Shown one piece after another: positions 8,241 through 16,970 of a stretch of 37,702 nucleotides of DNA. The translations under genes and the position numbers were made by a program. The notes below the pieces were generated by a model. It was not told where the DNA came from. It saw only the letters and a program-made list of their open reading frames with translations, and did not search any database. The stretch lies in the NCBI GenBank assembly GCA_944393415.1, contig CALYAD010000035.1, forward strand, positions 1-37,702, written 5' to 3'. Numbering within the stretch: the stretch's first letter is position 1; each line of letters begins with the position of its first letter. This DNA is from an uncultured Clostridia bacterium. Its GTDB lineage: Bacteria > Bacillota > Clostridia > Oscillospirales > CAG-272.

Positions 8241-8540
8241 GTTTATTCATCATAAGCTATCGTTTGTGAATTTACAATAGAAATATAACACATTTATTTC
8301 AAAATAACTTCAACACAAGTTCAACTATTATTGAATTTTTGTAAAAAACAGAGTATTTAAGCTTTTATCGTCGAAAAAGCTATATAGAAAGCTATAGATT
8401 TTATTTCACCGGACATGATATAATATATAATGAGTAAAACAGTTATAATAAATACGAAACCTATAACGGTATTCTTAAAAATTTTAAGCGTGAAATTACT
8501 TGTATTTTGCAACGATGTAATATATTTTTCATACTAAGCG
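8241..8540. other. AT-rich divergent intergenic region
   Basis: About 300 bases between the CmpB-like operon and the amidohydrolase promoter, very AT-rich. A TATAAT-like box occurs near 8419 on plus without a good -35. A fragment at about 8488-8535 (AAGCGTGAAA followed by TATTTTTCATAC) resembles a decayed leader element. No coding sequence is supported. Confidence 0.4.
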
Positions 8541-8569
8541 CTTGACAAAAGAGACGAAATGAGGCATAA
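8541..8569 (+). promoter_or_regulatory. Sigma-A promoter of the amidohydrolase gene
   Basis: TTGACA (8541-8546) and CATAAT (8564-8569) are exactly 17 nt apart, about 75 nt before the start codon at 8643. The predicted transcript starts near 8576. Confidence 0.75.
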
Positions 8570-8642
8570 TATATCAGATAGTATCTCTCCCGGAGCCCGT
8601 TTTTTAAACGCCGGAAGGATGCAGGAAAGGAAGCTCTTAAAA

Positions 8643-9506
8643 ATGTATATAGACATGCACACACATATATTCCCGGACGCCCTCGCCAGAAGAGCGATAG
8701 AAAATCTTGAGAGGATAGCGGACGAGGGGAGCGGCAGAGAAGGAAGCCTGAAGGCATGCACAGACGGAACCTATAACGGACTGATCGATTCCATGAAAAG
8801 GTGCGGTATCGACGCGTCTTTAATTCTGCCGGTCATGACCAAACCGTCTCAGTTTGACACGGTCAACAGATACGCCGCGGAAATCAACGGAAAGAACGGG
8901 ATATACTCGTTCGGCGGCATGCATCCGGACTGCGAAAATGTCGAGGAAAAGCTTGATTTCATTAAATCGCTTGGGCTTAAAGGCATAAAGCTTCACCCGG
9001 ATTACCAAAGATGCGCGGTCGACGATGAAAGATACCTGAAAATAGTACGTCATTGCCTGAAGCTCGGACTGTATGTTACCTTTCACGCCGGCTACGATAT
9101 CGGATATCCCGAACCCATGTACTGCCGTCCCGACGTTTTCCGCTCCGCGTATATGTCGCTGCTTCAAGAATTCGAGGAGGAAAAGCACCCTCATATTATC
9201 CTTGCCCACCTCGGCGGGGTCACCACCGCGGAAAAAACAATGAAATACCTTTGCGGTCTTCCGATATATCTGGACCTTGCGTTCACCTTCGGAGTAATGA
9301 GGGAAGAGGATATAGCCGAAATAATCAGACTGCACGGCGCTCAAAAGATATTGTTTGCCAGCGACAGTCCCTGGTCAGATCAAGGCAGGTCGCGCGTCGG
9401 GCTTGAAGCCTTACCGATCAGCGCGGAGGAAAAAGAGCTTATCTCTCATAAAAACGCTGAGAAAATACTCGGCGTCGTTCATTCGGTATGCGAAGCGGCC
9501 AGATAG
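8643..9506 (+). CDS. Amidohydrolase-2 family metal-dependent hydrolase
   Basis: A TIM-barrel metal-dependent hydrolase/decarboxylase of 287 residues, Pfam Amidohydro_2 type. The start is ATG 8643 (MYIDMHTHIFPD) with AAGGAAG about 9 nt upstream; the frame is open 84 nt further but that part has no family features. Metal-binding motifs are HTH (6-8), a conserved KLHPDYQ, FHAGYD, LAHLGG and near the end FASDSPW, whose Asp is the usual catalytic residue. No signal peptide. It has its own promoter at 8541-8569. Its last 28 bases overlap the convergent nth gene, so no terminator separates them. The substrate cannot be told; relatives act on aromatic carboxylates, lactones or imidazolones. Confidence 0.88.
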   Translation: MYIDMHTHIFPDALARRAIENLERIADEGSGREGSLKACTDGTYNGLIDSMKRCGIDASLILPVMTKPSQFDTVNRYAAEINGKNGIYSFGGMHPDCENVEEKLDFIKSLGLKGIKLHPDYQRCAVDDERYLKIVRHCLKLGLYVTFHAGYDIGYPEPMYCRPDVFRSAYMSLLQEFEEEKHPHIILAHLGGVTTAEKTMKYLCGLPIYLDLAFTFGVMREEDIAEIIRLHGAQKILFASDSPWSDQGRSRVGLEALPISAEEKELISHKNAEKILGVVHSVCEAAR

Positions 9507-10129
9507 TGGTCGCATAACCCGGACAGCGGGCAGCCCTGACACCTCGGGGAGCGCGCGGAGCATACGTCCCTACCGAACCACACGATACGGTGGCAGAATT
9601 CGGTCTGCTCCTCCTTCGGGATAAGCGGATCGAGTATTTTTTCCACCTTTACCGCGTCCTTGAGTGTTTCGGGGTAAAATCCTAACCGCCCGCAAATACG
9701 TATGCAGTGCGTGTCGGCGACAATTCCTCCCAGACCGTAAAGGTCTCCGCGTATGAGGTTGGCTATTTTTCTCCCTACCCCCGGCAGCGACAAAAGCGCG
9801 TCCATATCACTCGGAACCTCGCCGCCGTACTCACTTATAATGATTTCCGACATGGCTTTGAGATTTGCCGCCTTGGTGCGGTAAAGTCCGCAGCTTTTCA
9901 CCGCCTCCTCAAGCTCATGTATATCACACGCCGCCATCTCAGCGGCGTTTTTATATTTTTTGAAAAGCTCCGCGCAGACCGCGTTGACTCTCGCGTCGGT
10001 ACACTGAGCGGAAAGCCTTGCCATAACGAGCAGCTTCCACGGATCCGCGCCCGATTCCAGCGCACAGTCCGCCCGTACATGCTCCTTAAGTATCCTCACC
10101 GCCTCCAGCGCCTTTTCCTTATGCGTCAT
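9479..10129 (-). CDS. nth: Endonuclease III (DNA glycosylase/AP lyase)
   Basis: A base-excision repair enzyme that removes oxidised pyrimidines and cleaves abasic sites. At 216 residues it has family length. The helix-hairpin-helix LPGVGRKIANLI carries the catalytic Lys121 and VADTH carries the catalytic Asp139 (E. coli Lys120/Asp138). The C-terminal iron-sulfur loop has the exact C-x6-C-x2-C-x5-C pattern (Cys190, 197, 200, 206). It follows maf on the same strand with a 114-nt gap. The start ATG 10129 has AAGGAAG about 12 nt upstream, slightly long. Its 3' end overlaps the convergent amidohydrolase gene by 28 bp. Confidence 0.97.
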   Translation of the reverse strand: MTHKEKALEAVRILKEHVRADCALESGADPWKLLVMARLSAQCTDARVNAVCAELFKKYKNAAEMAACDIHELEEAVKSCGLYRTKAANLKAMSEIIISEYGGEVPSDMDALLSLPGVGRKIANLIRGDLYGLGGIVADTHCIRICGRLGFYPETLKDAVKVEKILDPLIPKEEQTEFCHRIVWFGRDVCSARSPRCQGCPLSGLCDHYLAASHTE

Positions 10130-10243
10130 ATGTATAAAACGCTTCCTTTCAATACGGAATACTCCGGAGCTTATCCGATATCCCGCTTAGTTATAGATAT
10201 AATCAGGGATAAAATTTCAATATAATTATCCATGTGACACGGC

Positions 10244-10843
10244 TCATCGATCAGGTTCGGGCTCCCTTATGTCAAAGAAATCCAGTCCGAAGCTATCGCG
10301 CATAACCGAAAAGAGCCGGCAGACCGGAAGTCCCACGACATTAAAGTAATCCCCTTCTATTCGCTCGATAAATACCGAGGCGGAATCCTGTATTCCGTAT
10401 CCGCCTGCTTTATCGAACGGTTCTCCGCTGTCAACGTAACGTTCGATCTCTTTCATGGTCAGCTCCCGGAACTTTACGAGAGTGGTCTCATGAGCGGTCA
10501 CGGCGTGACCGTTATATATCACGGCAAGCCCGCTGACCACGCTATGGGTAGCTCCGGATAAAAGCCGAAGCATATCGAGAGCGTTATCCCGGTCGCGCGG
10601 CTTTCCAAGGATCCTTCCTTTCGCGCACACCACCGTGTCGGACGCCACTATCAGACTGTTTTCTCCCGCTTCCGAAAGCACCGCCCCGGCCTTTATAAGC
10701 GAAAGCCGTTCCGTTAACTCTCCCGGCTCGGACAGAAATACCGAACTCTCGTCCGTTTTGCTGTCTATGACCTTTACCTTCAGCCCCATATGCTCAAGTA
10801 TCTCACGTCTGCGCGGTGATTTAGACGCTAAAATGATTTCCAT
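10244..10843 (-). CDS. maf: Maf family nucleotide pyrophosphatase
   Basis: A house-cleaning enzyme that hydrolyses non-canonical or surplus (d)NTPs, linked to septum inhibition in Bacillus. The start is ATG 10843 (MEIILASKSPRRREIL), directly behind leader element L2; the open frame extends 64 codons further upstream but through L2 and without family similarity. The SxxRRxxL substrate-binding motif is at 8-15 (SPRRREIL), the catalytic Asp lies in ASDTVV (about 67-72), and KAGGYGIQD points to the dTTP/UTP-type (YhdE-like) subgroup. At 199 residues its length is normal. The ribosome binding site (GGTGGGTG) is degenerate compared with other copies of the leader. Confidence 0.95.
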   Translation of the reverse strand: MEIILASKSPRRREILEHMGLKVKVIDSKTDESSVFLSEPGELTERLSLIKAGAVLSEAGENSLIVASDTVVCAKGRILGKPRDRDNALDMLRLLSGATHSVVSGLAVIYNGHAVTAHETTLVKFRELTMKEIERYVDSGEPFDKAGGYGIQDSASVFIERIEGDYFNVVGLPVCRLFSVMRDSFGLDFFDIREPEPDR

Positions 10844-10960
10844 AACACCCACCATGCCGCCGCAGGCGGCGCAAATGTATAATATATTTTTGTGTGTAAA
10901 ATAGCTCTTGGCTTTAAAAAAATTTAAGCGTGAACGCGCCAAAATTTGATTTTCACGCTT
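10844..10960 (-). promoter_or_regulatory. Leader element L2 (before maf)
   Basis: Minus-strand order: a perfect 9-bp first stem AAGCGTGAA/TTCACGCTT (10960-10952 and 10934-10926) followed at once by AAATTTTTTT, a diverged AT-rich middle, then GCCGCC-TGC-GGCGGC (10870-10856), ATGGTGGGTGTT and the maf ATG. The architecture equals that of L1 and L6-L8 though the middle has drifted. A GGAGG stands just upstream of the GTG within the first stem. Confidence 0.7.
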
Positions 10961-11088
10961 ACGCCTCCTGTGGCAAAAAGGAAAAGAAAAATTCATTGCT
11001 TTGACTGCCATAACAGCGGGCTGAAGGGCTCCCATGTTTACGGTCTTTTATCCGGCAAGGAATTAAAACGGTTTCAGAAAACGTCTGT

Positions 11089-12531
11089 CTATTTCTTTTT
11101 CCCGAAAAGCCTCGACAATGCGCCCCCAAGCCCGTTTTTTGCTCCGCCGCTATGCTGCATTGAGTCTCCGCCCGGCAAAATATCGGCATACGAGCAGGCG
11201 AGAGCCTTGAATATCAGCGTTTCCCTGTCGCTCAGGGGCTCCGCTCTCATACCCTTTTCGGTGCGGACATGCTTTATCGGATAAACAAGAGAAAGCGCTT
11301 TTTTCTGCCGCAGGATATATCCGCAGCGATGCGGCCCCACTATATTCCATTCGGGGTTGGATCTTACGCTTTCCGGACTTATAACAAACAGATATTTTGA
11401 TATATCCGTCTCACCGGTGTATTTACCGCTTGAGCCAAACGGCTCTGTTCCCAGCTTTCTCAGAGAAGCGGGAAGTATCGCGCATCTGAGCGCGGTATCG
11501 TAAAAAGCGCGGTCGCCTATCTCGACAAGCCCTTCACAGAATTCAACCTTTGAAAGATTTATACAAGCCAAAAACGCGTTTTTGCCTATCTCACTAACCT
11601 CCGGGGTGAAGATCACCTTCTCGAGCCTTTCGGAACGATAAATCAGCCCATCTGGTATCCGCGTGACCCCGGGTGCGATCTTTATTACCGAAAACGGGAA
11701 ATGTGTCCCGATATTTTCGATATTCGACGTAAGAAGAAACGCCGAAAAAGCTTCGCTTCCCCCCATTATGTCGCGGGCGAACTCAAGTCTTCTGACATGA
11801 ACGCTCGCGCTGAACATACCGTTTTCCGGTACGCGGCAGAACATAAGGGAATTTATCTCGGCAATACCGTTTTTGACCGGATTGAGCCTTGTATCAAGCT
11901 TTTCCTTTAGCTCATCGTCTATGTCCAGCTCAAGCGCCGTGAGCTGCTCATACGCAAACTCCGCAGTGGCGGCAGCGGTAGCGGCGGAAAAGGATATATC
12001 ATCTTCGTCGGCTATATCGGCAAGTATTTTCCTCCAAACGCTTTCCGGAGTCAGATCCAGTCCGAACTCCCGCTCCGCAAGACGGTAATCCTCCGGTCCC
12101 GCCGTACCGAGAAAGTTCCGGTAAACATTGTGACATATAACACGCTTTTTGCCTGCCTGACGGGTCTCGGTTTTACTGGACAGCGAATATATGTTTTTGA
12201 ATTTATCCGTCACCGAATAAAGAAGATACAGCCAGTATCTGGCTATTGAGGGATTGCCCTTCGCCGCCTCAAGAAAGCACCCCGCGGCGTTTACATTGTC
12301 CTGCAGCGCAAGATAAGAAGAGCCCCGCAGGAAAAGGTCCTCGCTCTCAGAGGTTATAAACTGTACGGCATGACTTTTTGATTCCTGTCGTGACGCGCGC
12401 GAAAGATACGCCTCTACGGCGTTTTCCGTATCGAAGGAGCGCCCGCAGTATGAGCATACCCCTTCGGAACAGGTATCGTTTACTTCAATTGCGCCCCCAC
12501 ATTCAGGGCATATGGCATTTACACGCGGCAT
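11089..12531 (-). CDS. Zinc-ribbon protein with TPR-like and leucine-rich (BspA-type) repeats
   Basis: A 480-residue cytosolic-looking protein with three recognisable parts. The N-terminus is a zinc ribbon with Cys8, Cys11, Cys26 and Cys29 (CPECGG...CSYCG). Residues about 66-106 look like a TPR-type helical pair. Residues about 286-370 contain LRR_5/BspA-like repeats (IPDGLIYRSERLEKVIF, IGKNAFLACINLSKVEF, IGDRAFYDTALRCAIL). The rest is helical and unassigned, and the C-terminus is basic (LSRLFGKKK). BspA-type repeats are usually on secreted or surface proteins; here no signal peptide exists, and the zinc ribbon implies an intracellular role. It lies 46 nt after the membrane-protein gene and probably shares its transcript. 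Function unknown; protein or nucleic-acid binding is the best guess. Confidence 0.8.
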   Translation of the reverse strand: MPRVNAICPECGGAIEVNDTCSEGVCSYCGRSFDTENAVEAYLSRASRQESKSHAVQFITSESEDLFLRGSSYLALQDNVNAAGCFLEAAKGNPSIARYWLYLLYSVTDKFKNIYSLSSKTETRQAGKKRVICHNVYRNFLGTAGPEDYRLAEREFGLDLTPESVWRKILADIADEDDISFSAATAAATAEFAYEQLTALELDIDDELKEKLDTRLNPVKNGIAEINSLMFCRVPENGMFSASVHVRRLEFARDIMGGSEAFSAFLLTSNIENIGTHFPFSVIKIAPGVTRIPDGLIYRSERLEKVIFTPEVSEIGKNAFLACINLSKVEFCEGLVEIGDRAFYDTALRCAILPASLRKLGTEPFGSSGKYTGETDISKYLFVISPESVRSNPEWNIVGPHRCGYILRQKKALSLVYPIKHVRTEKGMRAEPLSDRETLIFKALACSYADILPGGDSMQHSGGAKNGLGGALSRLFGKKK

Positions 12532-12577
12532 TTAAGCTTAAAACCCTTACCTTTCTTTAATTTTTATAATTCCTGTA

Positions 12578-13138
12578 TTATTCGCTTCTATCGTTGATTT
12601 CCATATCACGGTGGTCACTCTGAGCTTCTTCGTTTGTCTCTGCCGAAAAAACGGGCGCTTGCGTTTCCTCGGGCTGCGCCGCTTCGGGGAAAGAACTCGC
12701 CGAACCATCCTCCTTGGACGGAGACGCACCGGACAAAGCAAACGGTATAAAAAGGAAGGCGCAAACCGCTTCCGCGGCTGACAAGGCGATGTAAACGCTT
12801 TTTACCGCCATCGCCGGAATCGACGTATCCCCCTCCGGAAAAACCGAGCCGAGTCTGAGACATACAAGGCATCCCGTATAGCAGATTATTCCGATAACCG
12901 CTATCGGCGCCGTATAAGGAGCCTTGTTTTTCCGATCCCTGTACCCGTATATGATCAGGCTCAGCGCGACGTACATTACGGAAACGGTCATAATCAGGTG
13001 AGAAAGCGTAGGCGAGTTCGTCCAATCCGGGGCCTCGGGGTTGATTTTACGCATTAACATCAGAAACAGCTCAGCCGAATAAAGCGGTATCAAAACCAAT
13101 TTTAACGCCGACATAACGGACATTATATAATTTTTCAT
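12578..13138 (-). CDS. Small four-helix membrane protein of unknown function
   Basis: A 186-residue protein with about four transmembrane helices (roughly 8-28, 45-65, 75-97 and 110-135), followed by an acidic, Ser/Glu/Ala-rich cytosolic tail of about 45 residues. The initiating ATG 13138 lies directly behind leader element L3. No family was recognised. It is followed after 46 nt by the zinc-ribbon/LRR gene on the same strand. The low-complexity acidic tail suggests a flexible docking segment, which is inference. Confidence 0.7.
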   Translation of the reverse strand: MKNYIMSVMSALKLVLIPLYSAELFLMLMRKINPEAPDWTNSPTLSHLIMTVSVMYVALSLIIYGYRDRKNKAPYTAPIAVIGIICYTGCLVCLRLGSVFPEGDTSIPAMAVKSVYIALSAAEAVCAFLFIPFALSGASPSKEDGSASSFPEAAQPEETQAPVFSAETNEEAQSDHRDMEINDRSE

Positions 13139-13273
13139 AATTATGATACCCCCATGCCGCCGCTGGCGGCTGTTTTTTTCAATAAACTTTACTTAAAACA
13201 GATATTGAGAAAATTATACCTTCGCCGCCTCCGGCTTTTCGGAAAATTAAGCGTTAAACCTCTTCTTTCACGC
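13139..13273 (-). promoter_or_regulatory. Leader element L3 (diverged)
   Basis: Minus-strand order: first stem GCGTGAAA...AACGC (13273-13251) with TTAATTTTCC behind it, an additional GCCGG-AGG-CGGC hairpin (about 13235-13222), AT-rich spacer, then GCCGCC-AGC-GGCGGC (13170-13156), ATGGGGGTATC and the ATG of the membrane-protein gene. Stem positions agree with L2, while most linking sequence differs. Confidence 0.6.
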
Positions 13274-13285
13274 CGCGGCTCGGTA

Positions 13286-15019
13286 TTAATTTGATATACG
13301 GCGAATACTGCCTTCGGGAGGAATTCCTTTTTTGTAAGCGTTAATTATTTTCTCGCATTCCCGCCGGCTCTCCACAGTAAACATGAAATGCCTGCCGCGT
13401 ATCCCCGCCGAATCGAGCAAAGAGCTTTTGTCCGCCATATACAACGGCACGGAATTCAGCAGTACATCAAACCCCGCCTCTCTGATAAGCGGGAAAAACG
13501 CGCCTGTTCTGTCTGTAAGTCCCCGTTTTGCTTTGGATGCGCCGTCTGCCGGCTTGGTAAGCAGCATTGTCGGTATCCTGCCGTAAACCACGGCGCACTT
13601 AGGCGCGGCGATATCCCTCATCTGGGGAAGCGTCAGCTCCGGAGAAAGTATAATATCCCGCATACCGAGGGAAATATAAAAGGACGCGCTCAGAGCATTG
13701 AAAACGTTAAGTCTGAAATCTCCGTGAAGCGTAAATCCGAAGCGTTTAACCGTCTCCGCCTGACCTGCGTGACAGATCATCGCCTCGGTCGCGCCGGCTT
13801 CTCTGGCGGCTGCAAGCAGCCTTTCCGTTTCCTTCTCCTTACCCGGAAATATCGCGGGCGGCAGGATCACACCGTCAGCCTTCCCGCCGCGGTACTTATC
13901 GAGCGGCAGATATATATGTCTGAAAAAATCCTCTCCGCATACCTGCTCCGGGTTTACGAACCGCGCCGTACAGATCGGTTTTCCTGGTCTTTTATCTCTT
14001 TTCGCCGCCTTCGGGGGCGTAAAGATCATCGCCGGATCCATCCGCTTTTGTATTATCGGCGGCGCGTGGTCTCTTCCGACGTCTTTAAACTCGGTCTTGA
14101 GCGTAAGCGCGGCGGATTTATCCTCATCGCTTCTGACGCCGTTCATACTGTCATCAAGCCTGCCGGTATAGTATCCGTCCGTAAAGCCCCCGCGCGAAAA
14201 TACCGCTGTAAGCACTTTCAGCTCGTCCTCCTCCGCTCTGCGGCTTTCATCGAGAAGCGCGCGGTATATCCGCGTGACCTCGTATACATACGCCGGACTT
14301 TTCATCCTGCCTTCGATTTTAAGCGAGGCGACCCCGCTGTTTATAAGCTCCGGAATATGACGTGCAAGGCACATATCCTTCAGACTGAGAGGATAATATC
14401 CGTTATATTTCATACGGCAGGGCTGAGCGCAAAGACCGCGGTTTCCGCTTCTGCCCCCCATCATAGCGCTTGCCAGGCACTGTCCGGACTGACTTACGCA
14501 CATAGCGCCGTGTATAAACTGTTCTATCTCTATCGGAGAGTCTTCGCACAGCTCGGCTATTTCCTTTTGCGACAGCTCTCTTGCGCATACCATGCGGTCA
14601 AAACCAAGCTCTGCAAGCGCCCTGGCGCATTCCGCGTTATGACCGGACGCCTGTGTGCTCGCGTGAAGTCCCATACCCGGATATCGTCCGCGTACAGCGG
14701 AAGCGAGTCCGAGATCTGAAACGATCAGCGCGTCCGCGCCGGCAGTATATAAAAAATCCGTATATTCCACCGCCTCGGAGAGCTCACGGTCATATACCGC
14801 CGTATTCAGCGCGACATAGAGCTTTACACCCTTTTCATGACAGAAGGCGATATTTTCCTTTAAACACTCGCCGTCGAAGTTTTTCGCTTTCATTCTCGCG
14901 TTGAGCATTCTCCCGCCGACATACACCGCGTCCGCGCCGGCTTTGACCGCCGCGGCCAGCGCCTCAGCCGAGCCGGCGGGCGAGAGAAGCTCCGGCAGAT
15001 TATTCATTTTTTTATCCAT
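13286..15019 (-). CDS. U32 family peptidase / tRNA-rRNA hydroxylation type protein
   Basis: A 577-residue U32 family protein. The N-terminal TIM-barrel part begins LLSPAGSAEALAAAVKAGADAVYVGG, and the family signature is present (EQFIHGAMCVSQSGQC...GNRGLCAQPCR, about 166-203) with four cysteines that in characterised relatives bind an iron-sulfur cluster. U32 proteins were first called collagenases, but TrhP and RlhA act in prephenate-dependent hydroxylation of tRNA and 23S rRNA, so an RNA-modification role is more likely. The C-terminal half (about 330-577) is an additional U32-associated domain. It follows zapA by 55 nt on the same strand, a pairing I know from other Firmicutes. A start at Met5 is also possible. 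Confidence 0.9.
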   Translation of the reverse strand: MDKKMNNLPELLSPAGSAEALAAAVKAGADAVYVGGRMLNARMKAKNFDGECLKENIAFCHEKGVKLYVALNTAVYDRELSEAVEYTDFLYTAGADALIVSDLGLASAVRGRYPGMGLHASTQASGHNAECARALAELGFDRMVCARELSQKEIAELCEDSPIEIEQFIHGAMCVSQSGQCLASAMMGGRSGNRGLCAQPCRMKYNGYYPLSLKDMCLARHIPELINSGVASLKIEGRMKSPAYVYEVTRIYRALLDESRRAEEDELKVLTAVFSRGGFTDGYYTGRLDDSMNGVRSDEDKSAALTLKTEFKDVGRDHAPPIIQKRMDPAMIFTPPKAAKRDKRPGKPICTARFVNPEQVCGEDFFRHIYLPLDKYRGGKADGVILPPAIFPGKEKETERLLAAAREAGATEAMICHAGQAETVKRFGFTLHGDFRLNVFNALSASFYISLGMRDIILSPELTLPQMRDIAAPKCAVVYGRIPTMLLTKPADGASKAKRGLTDRTGAFFPLIREAGFDVLLNSVPLYMADKSSLLDSAGIRGRHFMFTVESRRECEKIINAYKKGIPPEGSIRRISN

Positions 15020-15074
15020 TCGGTTTTTTCAGTAATCCCTCATAAATATATCACAGAACCGGATTTTTTCGTTT

Positions 15075-15488
15075 TTATGCCTTTGGCGCCTCAGACTCTT
15101 CACAGCGCGTATACCTGAGCCGTGCGAGCTCTTCGTTTAAAGCCTCGATTTCCTGCCTGAGCATACGGTTTTCCGACATAAGCGTATTCTCTATCTCCTC
15201 TACCGGCGCGCATTCGTCCGCTTCTCCGAGAAGCGAAGCGTTGCGTACCGACAGTTCAAACACTCTCTTCTGCTGGTCGTGTATAACTGACGCGTTGCGT
15301 CTCAGACTCTCCGCCTGCTCAAGCGCAACGAGCAGCAGAGCCACGTCGGCCCGTCCTTCGACATATTTAAGCTTTCTTCTTGCGTCCGCGTCTATCGATG
15401 ACGCTATCCGAAGAAGCGCCTGCGCGTCCGCGGTAAGAATCGTTGCTTTTATTCCGGCGACGCTCAGTGTTACCCTTTCTCTCGGCAT
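15075..15488 (-). CDS. zapA: Cell division protein ZapA
   Basis: A 137-residue FtsZ-ring stabilising protein. The N-terminal ZapA fold is visible (VTLSVAGIKATILT, about 6-19), followed by a long helix ending in a coiled coil (about 60-125) that mediates tetramer formation and FtsZ bundling. It is a little longer than the usual 90-110 residues because of a C-terminal coiled-coil and acidic tail. AGGAAAGGA lies about 12 nt upstream of the start ATG. The U32 gene follows after 55 nt and is probably co-transcribed. Confidence 0.88.
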   Translation of the reverse strand: MPRERVTLSVAGIKATILTADAQALLRIASSIDADARRKLKYVEGRADVALLLVALEQAESLRRNASVIHDQQKRVFELSVRNASLLGEADECAPVEEIENTLMSENRMLRQEIEALNEELARLRYTRCEESEAPKA

Positions 15489-16040
15489 TTAAAAACAGAT
15501 CCTTTCCTGTCAAGGTCAGCGCGCTTAAGCGTCCCGGCCGTTTTCTACGATAAGCAACAGGCTTCTTCGCATAAATAAGGTCTGATAATAGCTTCAGACC
15601 GGTCGTCAGCGCGGCTTGACAAAAAATAAAATTTAAAATAAAAGCTATTGCTTTTTTATACTTAATGTTATATAATAAATATAATCCCTTTCATTATAAT
15701 ACAAATTCCGTAAAAAATAAAGGGGTATTTAAAAAAATTTTCACTATTTTTGCTTTTTTATAATAAGAATGCGAAAAAAAGCAGGCGGCTGTGCGCTCCT
15801 AAGCTACGCAAGCTTAAAAAGCATTAAAACGGTAAGTTTTATATCTAAATGAAGTATGGAGATCAGCGCGCAGATCATATTGCGTCATTTCGGAAATCAG
15901 ACGATTTTACAGGTTTGTTTACACGTCAGACAAATAATTTACCCACATTTATTTGAAAGCAAAACGGAAATTGAGTTTACTGAAGCGGCATGAGGCAGCG
16001 CGGCAGTAAACGTTAAATCGGATCAGCGTTTGGGCGGTTT
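15489..16040. other. Divergent intergenic region between zapA and proB
   Basis: About 550 bases without a supported gene. The middle is very AT-rich with several A- and T-runs. TTGCTT (15648-15653) and TATAAT (15671-15676), 17 nt apart on plus, form a possible promoter for proB with a leader of more than 400 nt. The segment 15841-16030 contains repeated GATCAGCG words but no clear structure. Confidence 0.4.
15648..15676 (+). promoter_or_regulatory. Possible sigma-A promoter upstream of proB
   Basis: TTGCTT and TATAAT are separated by 17 nt. In an AT-rich region such matches are expected by chance fairly often, and the distance to proB is long. Confidence 0.35.
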
Positions 16041-16100
16041 TAAGCAAAACACAAAATTTTTCATATATATTTGAGCCGCCTGGCGGCACGGAGGATCAGC
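16041..16100 (+). promoter_or_regulatory. Leader element L4 (3' half, before proB)
   Basis: GCAAAACACAAAATTTTTC, then a spacer like that of L6/L8 (ATATATATTTGA), then GCCGCC-T-GGCGGC (16075-16087), then ACGGAGGATCAGC and the proB ATG. Only the second half of the element is recognisable; no GCGT/ACGC stem was found upstream. Confidence 0.6.
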
Positions 16101-16901
16101 ATGAATGAGATGAATATAGTCAGAGACGCAAAAACGATAGTGGTAAAAATCGGCTCATCAACACTTACGCACGATAATTTCCGTATGAATCTCCGGCGCT
16201 TCGAGGCTCTGACCCGCGTGCTTTCCGATTTGCGAAATATGGGAAAAGAAATAGTGCTGGTAAGCTCCGGGGCTATCAGCGCCGGCATTTCAAAAATGGG
16301 AATGGATCACCGACCCTCCTCAACCGAGGAAAAGCAGGCGCTCGCCGCGGTCGGTCAGGGCGAGCTTATGAGCATTTACGAGCATTTTTTTTCAATGTTC
16401 GGTCAGACCGTCGCCCAGATACTGCTGACCCGCGACATAATGGAAAATCCCACCGCGAAAAGAAACGCCGAAAATACCTTCGCCACACTTCTTAAAATGG
16501 GGTGTATCCCGATAGTAAACGAAAACGATACGGTCGCCTTCGAAGAGATACAGTTCGGCGACAACGATACTCTCTCCGCCTATGTTTCACTGATGTGTCA
16601 CGCAAACGTCCTTATCATACTCAGCGATATAGACGGGCTTTACGACCGCGACCCTCACAAAAACGCTCAGGCTAAACTTATATCCACAGTAGAGAAAATA
16701 GACGATACCATAATAGGATATGCCGGCGGAGTCGGATCAAACCGCGGCACAGGCGGACTTATTACTAAGCTTCACGCGGCGCAGATCGCAACGGAAAACG
16801 GCATTCCAATGTTTATTGTAAACGGTAAGGATCCCGAGATACTCTACGAGCTGTACGAGGGCAGGCACATAGGAACTTATTTCAAGGTCAATAATATTTA
16901 A
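16101..16901 (+). CDS. proB: Glutamate 5-kinase, short form without PUA domain
   Basis: Catalyses ATP-dependent phosphorylation of glutamate, the first step of proline synthesis. The start is ATG 16101 (MNEMNIVRDAKTIVVKIGSSTL) with GGAGG 7 nt upstream, supplied by L4; an in-frame TTG 30 nt earlier lies in the leader hairpin. The amino-acid kinase fold shows KIGSSTL, VSSGAISAG, VNENDTVAFEEIQFGDNDTLSA and SDIDGLYDRDP. The protein has 266 residues and ends after the kinase domain, lacking the C-terminal PUA domain of the E. coli enzyme (367 residues). proA is not adjacent, which is unusual. Confidence 0.95.
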   Translation: MNEMNIVRDAKTIVVKIGSSTLTHDNFRMNLRRFEALTRVLSDLRNMGKEIVLVSSGAISAGISKMGMDHRPSSTEEKQALAAVGQGELMSIYEHFFSMFGQTVAQILLTRDIMENPTAKRNAENTFATLLKMGCIPIVNENDTVAFEEIQFGDNDTLSAYVSLMCHANVLIILSDIDGLYDRDPHKNAQAKLISTVEKIDDTIIGYAGGVGSNRGTGGLITKLHAAQIATENGIPMFIVNGKDPEILYELYEGRHIGTYFKVNNI

Positions 16902-16970
16902 GACAATAAAAAACAAGTAAAACGCCGGTCTCTGATTATTATCAGATCATTTGCTCGGTTACGGTAACTA

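Noticed and set aside
8488..8535. Fragment resembling a ninth leader element upstream of the amidohydrolase
   Set aside because: Only AAGCGTGAAA and TATTTTTCATAC agree; neither stem nor the GCCGCC hairpin is present, and it lies before the promoter, not next to a start codon.
10844..11035. Longer reading of maf starting 64 codons upstream
   Set aside because: The additional part translates leader element L2 and has no family similarity; MEIILASKSPRRR is the normal Maf N-terminus.
13388..14719. A 443-codon open frame antisense to the U32 peptidase gene
   Set aside because: It is rich in Arg, Ser and Tyr with no domain, no ribosome binding site, and lies opposite a clear gene. GC-rich codon structure on one strand produces such shadows.
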